A stretch of DNA of 64,000 bases, taken from contig NZ_JAERMK010000007.1 of assembly GCF_016918015.1 (NCBI RefSeq), forward strand, positions 21,829-85,828. Reading direction: 5' to 3'. The translations under genes and the position numbers were made by a program. Numbering within the stretch: the stretch's first letter is position 1; every line of letters starts with the position of its first letter. Below the pieces are notes generated by a model. That model was not told where the DNA came from, searched no databases, and saw only the letters and a list, made by a program, of their open reading frames with translations. Source of the stretch: Glycomyces sp. YM15 (GTDB taxonomy: Bacteria > Actinomycetota > Actinomycetes > Mycobacteriales > Micromonosporaceae). Shown piece by piece: positions 46,022-54,263 of this stretch.

Positions 46022-47620
46022 CTATCGGAGGGTCCAGCGTTGGTTGCCGCCGCCGTTGCAGCTCCAGAGGATGATCTGGGTGCCGTTGGCGGTGCCTGCG
46101 GCGTTCGCGTCCAAGCAGAGTCCGTTGTGGACATTGGTGATGGTGCCGTTGGAGTTGACGTTCCAGCGCTGGTTCGCGCCGCCCGTGCAGTCCCAGATCA
46201 CGGCCTTGGTGCCGTTGGTGGTGCCCCAGCCCGAGGCGTCGAGGCACTTGCCGCTGACCTTCAGTTCACCAGTGGCGGTACGGGTGAACGCCTGGTTGGT
46301 GCGCTGATTGCAGTCCCACAGCTGCGCCTGGGTGCCGTTGGTCGTGGAGGAGTTCGGAATGTCGAGGCAGCGGTTCGACGCCGCGCCCACGATCGCGACG
46401 GTGTCGGACGACTGGCCACCGCCGAGGCCGTTCATGATGGCGTCGATGATGCCCTGTTGGGTCACGGTGTTGTTGGAGCGGTTGAACAGCCCGAACCCGT
46501 ACTGCCCGTTGAAACCGTTGTCCCAGTAGATGGTGGCGGCGCCGTATTTCTTGGCGGTCGACACCATCGTGCGGGCGAAGTCCTGGCGGTACCGGTTGTT
46601 CGACGAGTCGTGCGAGGACTTGTCGATGGAGCCGTACTCGCCGACGACGACCGGGTACCCCTTGGAGACGAATGCGTCGTAGGTCAGCTTCAACTGGGAA
46701 TCCATATAGTCCTCCTGGCCCCAGGTGGACGTCTTCGAGGCATTGGTGGCGCCCGGCCCCCATTGGGTGATGGTGCCGTTCTCCTCGCCGGCGAAGTCCC
46801 ACGGCGAGTAGTAGTGCACGGAGATCATGATCCGCTTCTCGCCGCTGGGCACCACCGGGTCGCGGTGGGTGTCCGTCGGGATCACGAAGCCGTAGTTGCC
46901 CGTGGTGTAGTCGATGTTGGTGTTCCAGCCGGGGACGAGCAGCCACCGCGAAGCGTTGTTCCCACCGGTCTGTCGCACCGTGTCGACGAAGATCTGGTTG
47001 TAGGCGTTGATGTTGGAGTAGCACGGCTGCGTGGGGTTGCCCCACGTCCCGTCGAACTCCTCGTTCATGGACTCCAGGACCAGGCGCTGGTCGTAGTCCT
47101 TGAACCGGGTGGCGATCTGCTGCCACGCCTTCTGGTACTTGGCCCTGATCGTGGTCTGGTCGGACGCGTCGCAGATGAGCCAGGAACCGCTGATGGTCTT
47201 GTAGCCGTCGCCGTGCATGTTGATGACCACATGCATGCCCCGGTCGTAGGCGTAGTCGACGACCTGCTGGACCCGGTTCAACCAGGTGGCGTTGATCGTG
47301 TAGTTCGGGCCGGATCCGATGTGGTTCAGATAGGACACCGGGATCCGGATGGTGTCGAACCCTGCCGCCTGCACGCGGTCGATCAGCGCCTGCGTCACGG
47401 TCGGGTTCCCCCAGGCGGTCTCACTCGGGGTGCCGTTGACGTTGGCCTCCAGGCTGTTGCCGAGGTTCCAGCCGGCGCCCATGTCCGCGATGATCTGCGT
47501 CGCGTTCCGCTGCGTCATGGTGTCGGCCGACGCCGGACTCGCCCACCCGGTGACGGACACGCCGACCGCCAACGCCACCGCGACCAGCGCGGCTCTGCAC
47601 CTGCTCTTCATCGAACCCAC
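46022..47620 (-). CDS. GH5 endoglucanase (cellulase) with C-terminal CBM13/ricin B domain
   Basis: The 532-residue protein has a Sec signal peptide ending SPASA. The GH5 barrel includes GWNLGNSLEAN, then IRIPVSYLNHIGSGP, the acid E187 in LVLESMNEEFDG and nucleophile E328 in VVVGEYGS. From about residue 410 a beta-trefoil with repeated CLD...W/QRW units (CLDIPNSS, CLDASGWG, CLDANAAG, each followed by NQ-W) forms a CBM13 for polysaccharide binding. GTG at 47620 follows AAAGGAG. It probably cleaves internal beta-1,4-glucan bonds of cellulose or related glucans. Unlike its neighbours it does not carry the ATCGA-N7-CTAT upstream motif. Confidence 0.93.
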   Translation of the reverse strand: MGSMKSRCRAALVAVALAVGVSVTGWASPASADTMTQRNATQIIADMGAGWNLGNSLEANVNGTPSETAWGNPTVTQALIDRVQAAGFDTIRIPVSYLNHIGSGPNYTINATWLNRVQQVVDYAYDRGMHVVINMHGDGYKTISGSWLICDASDQTTIRAKYQKAWQQIATRFKDYDQRLVLESMNEEFDGTWGNPTQPCYSNINAYNQIFVDTVRQTGGNNASRWLLVPGWNTNIDYTTGNYGFVIPTDTHRDPVVPSGEKRIMISVHYYSPWDFAGEENGTITQWGPGATNASKTSTWGQEDYMDSQLKLTYDAFVSKGYPVVVGEYGSIDKSSHDSSNNRYRQDFARTMVSTAKKYGAATIYWDNGFNGQYGFGLFNRSNNTVTQQGIIDAIMNGLGGGQSSDTVAIVGAASNRCLDIPNSSTTNGTQAQLWDCNQRTNQAFTRTATGELKVSGKCLDASGWGTTNGTKAVIWDCTGGANQRWNVNSNGTITNVHNGLCLDANAAGTANGTQIILWSCNGGGNQRWTLR

Positions 47621-47814
47621 GAGGAGTTCTCCTTTCTGGTCTCCCCTGGTGCTGCTGACGTTCGAAGGACCGAGCGGTGCCGGGGCCGGTCTCGGTCCGT
47701 GGCGGCAGGGGAGTTTGTTGGATCACCTAATAAAATGATGATCCATCAAGACATGTGCAAATGTCAATGCTTTCGTGGAATTCTGGGCATGGGCCGGACC
47801 GGCGCCGGAGCATG
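47621..47814. other. Upstream region of the GH5 gene
   Basis: The 194-base gap contains an AT-rich patch near 47,730 with a small palindrome TGATG-ATC-CATCA (47736-47748) that may be an operator. No gene is seen. Confidence 0.4.
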
Positions 47815-48768
47815 TCACGGCATCTCGATGACGATCTTCCCCGAGTTGTCCCCGGCGGCGAGCCTCGCGAACGCCGCGGGCGCCTCCTCGAGCGGAAACA
47901 CCCGGTCGACCGCCGCGACGGCCGCGCCGCCGATCACCAAGGCGGTCACCGCCTCCAGGTCGTCGCGAGACTGCGGCACCGCCAGGACCTCGACCCGCTT
48001 CCCTTCCGTCCGGACCGACCAGCCGAGGGCGAACATCGCGAGCAGCACCCGCGCATGCCCGCCGACCATGAGGTACACGCCGCCGGGGCGCAGCGCCCGG
48101 TGGACACGGAACGGCGAACGGCGCCCCACGAGATCCACGACCCGGTCGTATCGACTGCGCTGGTCGGCCCAGTCCTCGTCTTCGAACGCGATCGTGTCGT
48201 CGGCCCCGATCCGCAGCAGGTGGTCGGCCTTGTCCGCCCGGTCTACGGCCGTCACCTCGGCGCCCAGGTGCTTGGCGAGCCCGATGACGAGCGTGCCGCC
48301 GGCCCCTCCCGCGCCGTTGACCAGCACCCGGTCTCCGGCCTTGATCCCGCGCGTGGACTTCAACGCGATGCAGCCCGCCTGTGGAATCGCCGCCGCCTCC
48401 AGGAAGGACAGTTCGGGCGGCTTGCGGGCCAGCAGCCGCGGCGGAGTCGCCACGTACTCCGCGAGACCGCCGCGATATCCGGCCAGCTCCCCGAAGACCT
48501 CGTCGCCCACCGCGTACTCCGTGACGGCACTCCCGGCCGCCGCGACGACCCCGGCGACGTCCGACCCCGGCACCGGATTGCGCGGGCGAAGGAGTCCACC
48601 CAGACGCGCGTAGAAGGGACTGCCGACGAGGTTCTCCCGGTCCGAACCGTTGAGGGACCCGGCCCGGACCCGGATCAGCACCTCGTCGTCCGCAGGGACC
48701 GGGTCGGGGACGTCGTCGACGCGAACGACCTCGGCGGGCCCGTAACGATCCTGGATGACAGCTCTCAT
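47815..48768 (-). CDS. Zinc-independent MDR alcohol dehydrogenase / quinone oxidoreductase-like protein
   Basis: The 317-residue protein has the medium-chain dehydrogenase opening MRAVIQDRYGPAEVVRVDDVP, a GroES-like half (VPGSDVAGVVAAAGSAVTEY, GDEVFGELAGY) and a Rossmann nucleotide site VLVNGAGGAGGTLVIGLAKHLGAEV. The cysteine cluster of zinc ADHs is absent, so it belongs to the quinone oxidoreductase/NAD(P)-dependent reductase group. AGGAGCCC precedes the ATG at 48768. The substrate is unknown. It ends about 200 bases upstream of the GH5 gene on the same strand and is not obviously cotranscribed. Confidence 0.88.
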   Translation of the reverse strand: MRAVIQDRYGPAEVVRVDDVPDPVPADDEVLIRVRAGSLNGSDRENLVGSPFYARLGGLLRPRNPVPGSDVAGVVAAAGSAVTEYAVGDEVFGELAGYRGGLAEYVATPPRLLARKPPELSFLEAAAIPQAGCIALKSTRGIKAGDRVLVNGAGGAGGTLVIGLAKHLGAEVTAVDRADKADHLLRIGADDTIAFEDEDWADQRSRYDRVVDLVGRRSPFRVHRALRPGGVYLMVGGHARVLLAMFALGWSVRTEGKRVEVLAVPQSRDDLEAVTALVIGGAAVAAVDRVFPLEEAPAAFARLAAGDNSGKIVIEMP

Positions 48769-48986
48769 ATGGGCTCCTGTCCCGCGAGCGGCAAATCACA
48801 CCACTGTAGTCGAGCTCGGCGCCCGATCGCCGCCTCGCCCCGTCACGCCTGAGGCCGCGCAGAGGATCTCGCCTCCGGCCGCGGAGCCCTCACCGACGAG
48901 CTCGCCGACGCCCCGAACGCGATGAACTAGCCACAGTGGATCTTGCGTCGCCTGTGGCACGGCGGGCCGTTCGACCGCTGGTTCCG

Positions 48987-49000
48987 TGACCTTGGTCCCT
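48987..49000. promoter_or_regulatory. DosR-box-like palindrome upstream of SHOCT/PPOX genes
   Basis: GTGAC-CTTG-GTCCC resembles the GGGAC-N4-GTCCC sites further right and lies 66 bases before the SHOCT gene. Confidence 0.5.
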
Positions 49001-49065
49001 GGCAGGCGGGACGGGGGAGGCAAAGGCTGGAGTCATCGACGAACGCTGAGAGCGGGGTGGGTCTG

Positions 49066-49371
49066 ATGAGATATCAGATGTGGCGTGACGGCTGGGACGG
49101 ATCGCAGGACCATATGTCGGGCGGTGACTGGTGGTTGATGGGGTTCATGATGCTGTTCTGGGTGGCGGTCCTGGTGCTGCTCGTCTGGGCGGTCATCAGG
49201 GTGAGCCGGGCGATCGAATCGCGTCAGAGCGCGGTCGGCGCCGTCCGCGGCGAGCATCGTGAGACCGCACGTGAGCTGCTCGACCGGCGTTTCGCCGCCG
49301 GTGACATCGACTCCGCGACCTATCGCGACATGCGCGCCCGATTGGAGGGCGGCGACCCCGACACCCGATGA
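49066..49371 (+). CDS. SHOCT domain small membrane protein
   Basis: The 101-residue protein has one transmembrane helix (GFMMLFWVAVLVLLVWAVIRV, about residues 26-46) and a C-terminal SHOCT motif (ARELLDRRFAAGDIDSATYRDMRARLEG). SHOCT proteins are oligomerisation or membrane-anchoring modules. GGGGTGGG precedes the ATG at 49066. A DosR-box-like palindrome is upstream and a PPOX-like gene follows 65 bases on, a frequent combination in actinobacterial dormancy loci. Confidence 0.8.
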   Translation: MRYQMWRDGWDGSQDHMSGGDWWLMGFMMLFWVAVLVLLVWAVIRVSRAIESRQSAVGAVRGEHRETARELLDRRFAAGDIDSATYRDMRARLEGGDPDTR

Positions 49372-49435
49372 GGCCGTGCGACGGCGCGGGGTGCCGCTGC
49401 CCATGTGCACTGCAGCGCCGATCGAGGAGTATCGA

Positions 49436-49855
49436 ATGTCGGAACGACACCTGTTCGAGATGGATCCCGACGAGGCCTGGAAGCTGCTCGCCGAGGCCCC
49501 GGTGGGCCGCCTCGTGTTCAACCACCGGTCGCTTCCGGCCATCCGACCGGTCAACCACCTGGTCTTCGGCGGCCAGATCCTCATCCGCACGCGGCTCGAC
49601 TCGCGTGTCTCGGCCGCCGTCGCCGAACGCGTGTCGCCGGGGATCGTGGTCGCCTACGAGGTCGACGAGCTCGACGCGGAGACCAGGAGCGGCTGGAGCG
49701 TCGTGGCCGTCGGCAAGGCCGAGCCGGTTGACGATCCCGATCTCCTGGCCCGCGTGGAACGGGAGCTGCGGCCCTGGGTCGAACGGGACACGGACGCGGT
49801 GATCGGGATCCGGCCGGAGATCATCACCGGGTATCGCATCGCGGTCGAGGACTGA
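49436..49855 (+). CDS. Pyridoxamine 5'-phosphate oxidase-like FMN/F420-binding protein
   Basis: The 139-residue split-barrel protein begins LFEMDPDEAWKLLAEAPVGRLVF, then LPAIRPVNHLVFGGQILIRT and VVAYEVDELDAETRSGWSVVAVG, the usual order of the small PPOX-like (Pyridox_ox_2) proteins found in stress and dormancy regulons. It should bind flavin or F420 with an unknown partner. GAGGAG precedes the ATG at 49436. It is the second gene after the DosR-box-like element. Confidence 0.85.
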   Translation: MSERHLFEMDPDEAWKLLAEAPVGRLVFNHRSLPAIRPVNHLVFGGQILIRTRLDSRVSAAVAERVSPGIVVAYEVDELDAETRSGWSVVAVGKAEPVDDPDLLARVERELRPWVERDTDAVIGIRPEIITGYRIAVED

Positions 49856-49900
49856 CATCGAGGGTGCCCAGCGCCTACGAGGGAGTGGCCGAGGTGCGGT

Positions 49901-51652
49901 TCAGGCTCCCACCCGATCGGGTGCGGTCTGCGGCCTCGGTATGACGCCGATCGCGGTGAGGTGGCTCCGGGCGGCTGCGATGGCCCCGGGGGTGGCTTCG
50001 AACAGCTTGCCGGCCTTGCGGAAGCGGTCGAGGAGGTCGACCGCTTCGAGGGTCTTGGCGTGCTCCGGGCGCATCCCCGAGAGGTACACGGTGACGCCGC
50101 GGGCTTCGAGCCGTTCGACGGCGTCGCGCAGGACCAGCGCCCCCGTGGCGTCGATCGCGGTGACGCGGGAGAGCCGGATGATGGCGACGCGCACGTCGGC
50201 GGTCTCGGTGAGGGTCAGCAGGAACCGGTGCGCTGCGGCGAAGAACAGCGGACCGTCGATGCGGTAGGCGACGATGTGCTCGGCGAGCAGCGCGTGCTCG
50301 GCCAGATGGTGGTCCTCGTCGGTCAACGGGACGGTCTCGATGCGGGCGGAGGCGGCGATCTTGCGCAGGGCGAGCGCGCCCGCCACGACCAGGCCGCAGA
50401 TGACCGCCCAGACCAGGTCGATCGCGAGCGTGACGGCGGCGGTGAGGACCAGAATGGCGGCGTCGGAGCGGGAGGCGCGCACCAGGACCCGGACCGAGCC
50501 GACTTCGATCATGCGGACCGCGGTGGCGAGCAGGACCCCGGCGAGGGCGGCGAGCGGAATGTGCGCGACCAGCGGGGCGGCGGCGAACATGATGAGCGCC
50601 AGGACGATCGCGTGGGCGAGCGCTGCCAGGCGGGAGGAGGCGCCGGAGCGGACGTTCACGGCGGTGCGGGCGATCGCAGCGGTGGCGGGGACGCCGCCGA
50701 ACAGCGGCGCGGCGAGGTTCGCGAGGCCCTGGCCGAACAGCTCCCGGTCCGGGTCGTGCCTGGAGCCGACGGTCATGCCGTCGGCCACCGTGGCCGAAAG
50801 CAGGGATTCGAGCGCGGCCAGCGCGGCCACCGCGACGGCGGCCCCGGTCAGTCCGGGGATCGCGGCGGGGTCGAGGAAGTCGATGGAGGGCGAGGGCAGG
50901 GTCGCCGGGAGCGCGCCGATGACGGGGGAGTCCAGGCGGGCCCAGACGGCGGCACCGGTCGCGACGGTGACTGCCAGGAGCGAGAACGGGATCTGCGGCT
51001 TCCAGCGGGCGCCGACGAGCATGACGGCGGCGACCGCGCCCGCGAGCGTGATCGCGGGCCAGGCCGGAGCGGCGGCGAAGTCGCGGACGGCTTGCCAGGC
51101 GATCAGGGCGACGTTCTCACCTTCGCCGGCGGCGACCCCGAGCGCCGCGGGGATCTGCTGGAGGAAGATCACCGCGGCGATGCCGACGGTGAAGCCCTCG
51201 ACCACGGGAGCGGGGATGAGGCGGATGTGGCGTCCCGCCCGCGCGAGCGCGAGGCCGATCAGGAGCACCCCGGCCATGAGTCCGACGGTGAGGACGCCTC
51301 CGGCCCCGTACCGGGCGACGATGGGCACGAGGACGACGGTCATGGCGCCGGTCGGGCCGGACACCTGGTAGTTCGAGCCGCCGAAGATCGCGGCGATCGC
51401 GCCCGCGACCACGGCGGTGGCGAGTCCGGCCGCGGCCCCGAGCCCGGAGGCGACGCCGAACCCGAGGGCGAGCGGGAGGGCGACGATCGCGACCGTGCCT
51501 CCGGCGAGCAGGTCGCGCGCCGGCGAGCGGCGGATCGTGACGAGGTCGCCCCGGGACGGGAGCAGGCTCGTGACGCGGCCCCAGGCGGCCCTGGATCTGG
51601 CGCGGCGTTCGGGAACCGCGACGCCTTCGGCGTCCTTGCTGTCGGTGTTCAC
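49901..51652 (-). CDS. SulP family anion transporter with STAS domain
   Basis: The 583-residue protein has about 12 membrane helices and the SulP signature SGPTGAMTVVLVPIVARYGA, with GSRHDPDRELFGQGLANLA in the core. A STAS domain at the C-terminus contains VRVAIIRLSRVTAIDATGALVLRDAVERL. SulP proteins transport sulfate, bicarbonate or dicarboxylates. GTG at 51652 overlaps the stop of the ArsR-type gene (GTGA), so regulation by that protein is likely. The preferred anion cannot be read from sequence; sulfate or bicarbonate fit the neighbourhood. Confidence 0.92.
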   Translation of the reverse strand: MNTDSKDAEGVAVPERRARSRAAWGRVTSLLPSRGDLVTIRRSPARDLLAGGTVAIVALPLALGFGVASGLGAAAGLATAVVAGAIAAIFGGSNYQVSGPTGAMTVVLVPIVARYGAGGVLTVGLMAGVLLIGLALARAGRHIRLIPAPVVEGFTVGIAAVIFLQQIPAALGVAAGEGENVALIAWQAVRDFAAAPAWPAITLAGAVAAVMLVGARWKPQIPFSLLAVTVATGAAVWARLDSPVIGALPATLPSPSIDFLDPAAIPGLTGAAVAVAALAALESLLSATVADGMTVGSRHDPDRELFGQGLANLAAPLFGGVPATAAIARTAVNVRSGASSRLAALAHAIVLALIMFAAAPLVAHIPLAALAGVLLATAVRMIEVGSVRVLVRASRSDAAILVLTAAVTLAIDLVWAVICGLVVAGALALRKIAASARIETVPLTDEDHHLAEHALLAEHIVAYRIDGPLFFAAAHRFLLTLTETADVRVAIIRLSRVTAIDATGALVLRDAVERLEARGVTVYLSGMRPEHAKTLEAVDLLDRFRKAGKLFEATPGAIAAARSHLTAIGVIPRPQTAPDRVGA

Positions 51653-52020
51653 GAGCGGGCCGCGGAGGATTCGGGGAGCTCGTTCGTCCCGCCCGTGGAT
51701 TCGCGGAGCTCGTCCAGCAGTTCGGCCTGACCGGTGAGCATCTCGGTGAGGATGCGGCGGGCGGCGAGCATCAGGTCCGCGACGTCAGGCCCTGCCAGGG
51801 CATAGGTGACCGTGGAGCCTTCGCGGGCCGAGGCCACGATCCCGGCGCGCCGCAGCACGGCCAGCTGCTGCGAGAGGCTGGAGGCCTCGACGCCGGTCGC
51901 CGCGAGCAGCTCGCGGACCTGCTTGGGGCCTTCGCCGAGCAGTTCGAGCACGCGGATGCGCACCGGGTGCCCGAGCATCCGGAAGAACTCGGCCTTCGCC
52001 TGGTAGAGCGGTACCGCCAT
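51649..52020 (-). CDS. ArsR-family repressor of the SulP operon, without cysteines
   Basis: The 123-residue winged-helix protein has AEFFRMLGHPVRIRVLELLG, the recognition region VEASSLSQQLAVLRRAGIV and the wing AREGSTVTYALAG, typical of ArsR/SmtB repressors. It contains no Cys and lacks the ELCVCDL metal box, so it cannot sense metal or persulfide by a thiol; the ligand must differ. The ATG at 52020 lies 30 bases from a large palindrome that is its probable operator. The coupled downstream gene encodes a SulP transporter, so it likely controls anion uptake. Confidence 0.88.
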   Translation of the reverse strand: MAVPLYQAKAEFFRMLGHPVRIRVLELLGEGPKQVRELLAATGVEASSLSQQLAVLRRAGIVASAREGSTVTYALAGPDVADLMLAARRILTEMLTGQAELLDELRESTGGTNELPESSAARS

Positions 52021-52049
52021 GGTCGACCTCACTTGTGCGTTGTTTCGAT

Positions 52050-52071
52050 CAATTGAAGACTTCTTCAATTG
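52050..52071. promoter_or_regulatory. Palindromic operator between ArsR and PhnA-like genes
   Basis: The 10-base arms CAATTGAAGA and TCTTCAATTG are perfectly complementary and separated by CT. It is the most AT-rich spot in the divergent gap and lies 30 bases before the ArsR-type start. Its size and position fit an ArsR-family dimer site. Confidence 0.75.
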
Positions 52072-52164
52072 TTCATGTGCACAGGGGTGCATATTTTGGG
52101 GCCTCCGTCACCGCGGACGCACTGGACACGGCCGCGGACGCCGTGCCCGCCTACACTCCCCGGC

Positions 52165-52518
52165 ATGGAAGAGACCTTGCCGCCGTGCCCCGAATGCTCC
52201 TGCGAGTACACGTACGAGATGGGCGCGCTCCTGGTGTGCCCCGAATGCGCGCACGAGTGGAACCCGGCGGACTCCGGGCAGGCGGAGGAGTCGGCCGAGC
52301 GCGTGGTCAAGGACGCGGTCGGGAACGTCCTCGCTGACGGCGACACCGTCACCGTGGTCAAGGACCTCAAGGTCAAGGGCAGCCCCAGCGGCATCAAGGC
52401 CGGCACCAAGGTCAAGGGCATCCGCCTCATCGACCCGGTCGACGGCCACGACATCGACTGCAAAGTGCCCGGCATCGGGGCGATGCAGCTCAAGTCCGGC
52501 GTCGTCAAGAAGGCGTGA
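52165..52518 (+). CDS. yjdM: PhnA/YjdM-like zinc-ribbon protein
   Basis: The 117-residue protein starts [30 protein letters not shown], with two CPEC zinc-ribbon halves. The PhnA domain follows ([20 protein letters not shown], then [20 protein letters not shown] and [19 protein letters not shown]), as in E. coli YjdM. Despite the historical PhnA name, it is not a phosphonate hydrolase and its role is unsettled. ATG at 52165 has no ribosome binding site but a TACACT -10 seven bases upstream, suggesting a leaderless message. It is divergent from the ArsR-SulP operon. Confidence 0.88.
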   Translation: MEETLPPCPECSCEYTYEMGALLVCPECAHEWNPADSGQAEESAERVVKDAVGNVLADGDTVTVVKDLKVKGSPSGIKAGTKVKGIRLIDPVDGHDIDCKVPGIGAMQLKSGVVKKA

Positions 52519-52549
52519 GCGCCGAAGGGCGTCGGATGGGGTCAACCTG

Positions 52550-52696
52550 ATGCGGGTGGTCGACGGCGCGCGGCGCCCGTTCCGGTCGTATAACCACGCC
52601 GACCGCTATATCCGCCACTACGACTACCTGCTGAAACTCGACCCGATCAGCACCGCGATGGGCCGCGCCGACGCCACCTTCCGCATCACGAGCTGA
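52550..52696 (+). pseudogene. Remnant of an AbfB (CBM42) arabinose-binding domain
   Basis: The 48-codon frame reads RPFRSYNHADRYIRHYDYLL and then LDPISTAMGRADATFRIT before a stop, the characteristic repeat of AbfB/CBM42 domains (FRSxNxxDRYxRH...LDP...ADATFR). It lacks any catalytic domain, signal peptide or ribosome binding site. It is probably the last piece of a lost arabinofuranosidase or other glycosidase gene. Confidence 0.7.
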
Positions 52697-52758
52697 ACCG
52701 GGACCGGCCGGGACCGGGGCGACCGGGCCCGGCCGCTTCGGTGTCGGAGGCGGCGGCC

Positions 52759-52772
52759 GGGCCGGTGGTCCC
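52759..52772. promoter_or_regulatory. Weak DosR-box-like palindrome upstream of the SQR-like gene
   Basis: GGGCC-GGTG-GTCCC is related to the better sites downstream and lies 85 bases before the SQR-like gene start. GC-rich background makes this call tentative. Confidence 0.3.
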
Positions 52773-52856
52773 TTCGCGAAGGGCGGTTGGTCACTGTCGA
52801 TCGACGGGCGGAAGGCGTGGCATAGAGGTATCACCGCACACCTCTTGGAGGACACC

Positions 52857-54134
52857 ATGGACACGCCTCGAGTCGTCATCGCCGGCGGCGGATTCGCCGG
52901 TCTCGAGACCGCCTTCACGCTGCGCGACCGCCTCGGCGACCGGGTCGATCTGACGCTGGTGACCGACCGGCCGGACTTCGTGTTCAGGCCCAGCACGATC
53001 TACGTGCCCTTCGGCGGAGCGGAGGACGACCTGCGGCTCCCGCTCGAAGCGCCGACGGAGCGCCGCGACATCACGGTGCGGCACGGCGAGATCGCCTGGG
53101 TGGAGACCGATCCGAAGCGGGTCGCCCTCGCCGACGGCGACCTGCTCGACTACGACTACCTGGTGCTGGCCACCGGGGCGGCGATGCGTCCCGAGGAGGT
53201 GCCAGGCCTGGCCGAGCACGGCCGGCTGATCTGGACGATCGAGCAGATGCGCGAGCTCGGCCTGGATCTGAAGCGGCTCAGGGCCGCCGCCGTGGACGGC
53301 TCGCCGCAGCACGTCCTGTTCCTGGTGCCGCCGGGGAGCCTGTGCGCCGGGCCGCTCTACGAACTGGCGTTCATGCTCGAGAAATGGCTGCGCCGCAACA
53401 GGGTGCGCGACAATATCTGCGTCACGTTCGCGACGCACGAGGCGACCTACCTGCAGGCCTTCGGCACCGGCCTCAACCCGGTGGTCTGCGAGGAGTTCGC
53501 CGAGCGCGGCATCGTGGGTTGCCGCGGGGCCGCGGTGACGAGCGTCGAGCCGGGCCTGGCGCGTTTCGCGGACGGCACGGCCCGGGTGTTCGACCTGCTC
53601 GTGGCGACCGCTCCTTACGGTGCGGGCGTGGAATACGAGGGCCTGCCGTGCGATCGGCGGGGATTCCTGCTCACCGACCCGGAGACGCGGCTCGTCCGCC
53701 GCACCGACGCGGTGTACGCGCCCGGCGACGCGGGGGACTTCCCGATCAAACTCGGCTTCCTGTCGCTGCTCCAGGCCGACGCCGTCGCCGACCAGATCGC
53801 GCACCGGATCGACCCTGAGGCCGTCACGGCGCCGAGGCGGTTCGACCCGGTGGGCATGTACGTCCTGGAGATGTTCGACGACGCCGTCTTCACCCAGGTC
53901 CCGCTGACGCTCACCGGCGACCCCGCGAGGCCGGTGCGGGTGCGCGACGACGCGACCGACGACTACCTCGTCGGCGTCTCGCCGATCTGGCGGCTGGGCA
54001 AGAAGGCGCTCGGCATCTATCTGCCCCACCAGTTCAAGGCCGGCAGGCCCTTCCACGGCGGGCTTCCGAAGGGTGCGGCGGCGCTCGGCTTCAAGGGCAT
54101 GTCGAAGTCGCTGGCCGGCACCGTGAAGGGGTGA
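52857..54134 (+). CDS. SQR-like FAD-dependent oxidoreductase
   Basis: The 425-residue protein has an FAD-binding start (VVIAGGGFAGLETAFTLRD), a DFVFRPSTIYVPFG segment, YDYLVLATGAAMRP and the C-terminal YAPGDAGDFPIKLGFLSLLQ that binds flavin in SQR/NDH-2-like enzymes. A cysteine in GSLCAGPLYELAFML and further Cys residues (VCEEF, GCRG, LPCDRRG) could serve sulfide:quinone chemistry, though the exact SQR Cys pattern is not certain. TTGGAGG precedes the ATG at 52857. It may feed electrons from sulfide or NADH to the quinone pool under low oxygen. Confidence 0.8.
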   Translation: MDTPRVVIAGGGFAGLETAFTLRDRLGDRVDLTLVTDRPDFVFRPSTIYVPFGGAEDDLRLPLEAPTERRDITVRHGEIAWVETDPKRVALADGDLLDYDYLVLATGAAMRPEEVPGLAEHGRLIWTIEQMRELGLDLKRLRAAAVDGSPQHVLFLVPPGSLCAGPLYELAFMLEKWLRRNRVRDNICVTFATHEATYLQAFGTGLNPVVCEEFAERGIVGCRGAAVTSVEPGLARFADGTARVFDLLVATAPYGAGVEYEGLPCDRRGFLLTDPETRLVRRTDAVYAPGDAGDFPIKLGFLSLLQADAVADQIAHRIDPEAVTAPRRFDPVGMYVLEMFDDAVFTQVPLTLTGDPARPVRVRDDATDDYLVGVSPIWRLGKKALGIYLPHQFKAGRPFHGGLPKGAAALGFKGMSKSLAGTVKG

Positions 54135-54161
54135 CCATCGGGCCGTCGCGCCGGTCGCTCC

Positions 54162-54190
54162 GGCGGCCGCCCCATGGGGCGGCCGCCTTT
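54162..54190 (+). terminator. Terminator after the SQR-like gene
   Basis: The 12-base arms GGCGGCCGCCCC and GGGGCGGCCGCC are separated by AT and followed by TTT. Confidence 0.75.
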
Positions 54191-54215
54191 CGCGTCGCCG
54201 TGCACCGGTAACGCG

Positions 54216-54255
54216 CGAGGACGGGCCGGGGCTTGAGAGCCGCGGCCCGTCCTCG
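54216..54255 (-). terminator. Hairpin after the GNAT/acyl-CoA synthetase gene
   Basis: The 12-base arms CGAGGACGGGCC and GGCCCGTCCTCG lie just beyond the stop codon of the minus-strand gene ending at 54264. Confidence 0.65.
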
Positions 54256-54263
54256 TCGATCGC

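Noticed and set aside
49961..51730. Plus-strand open frame over the SulP gene
   Set aside because: Extremely Gly/Asp/Arg-rich shadow of a twelve-helix membrane protein.
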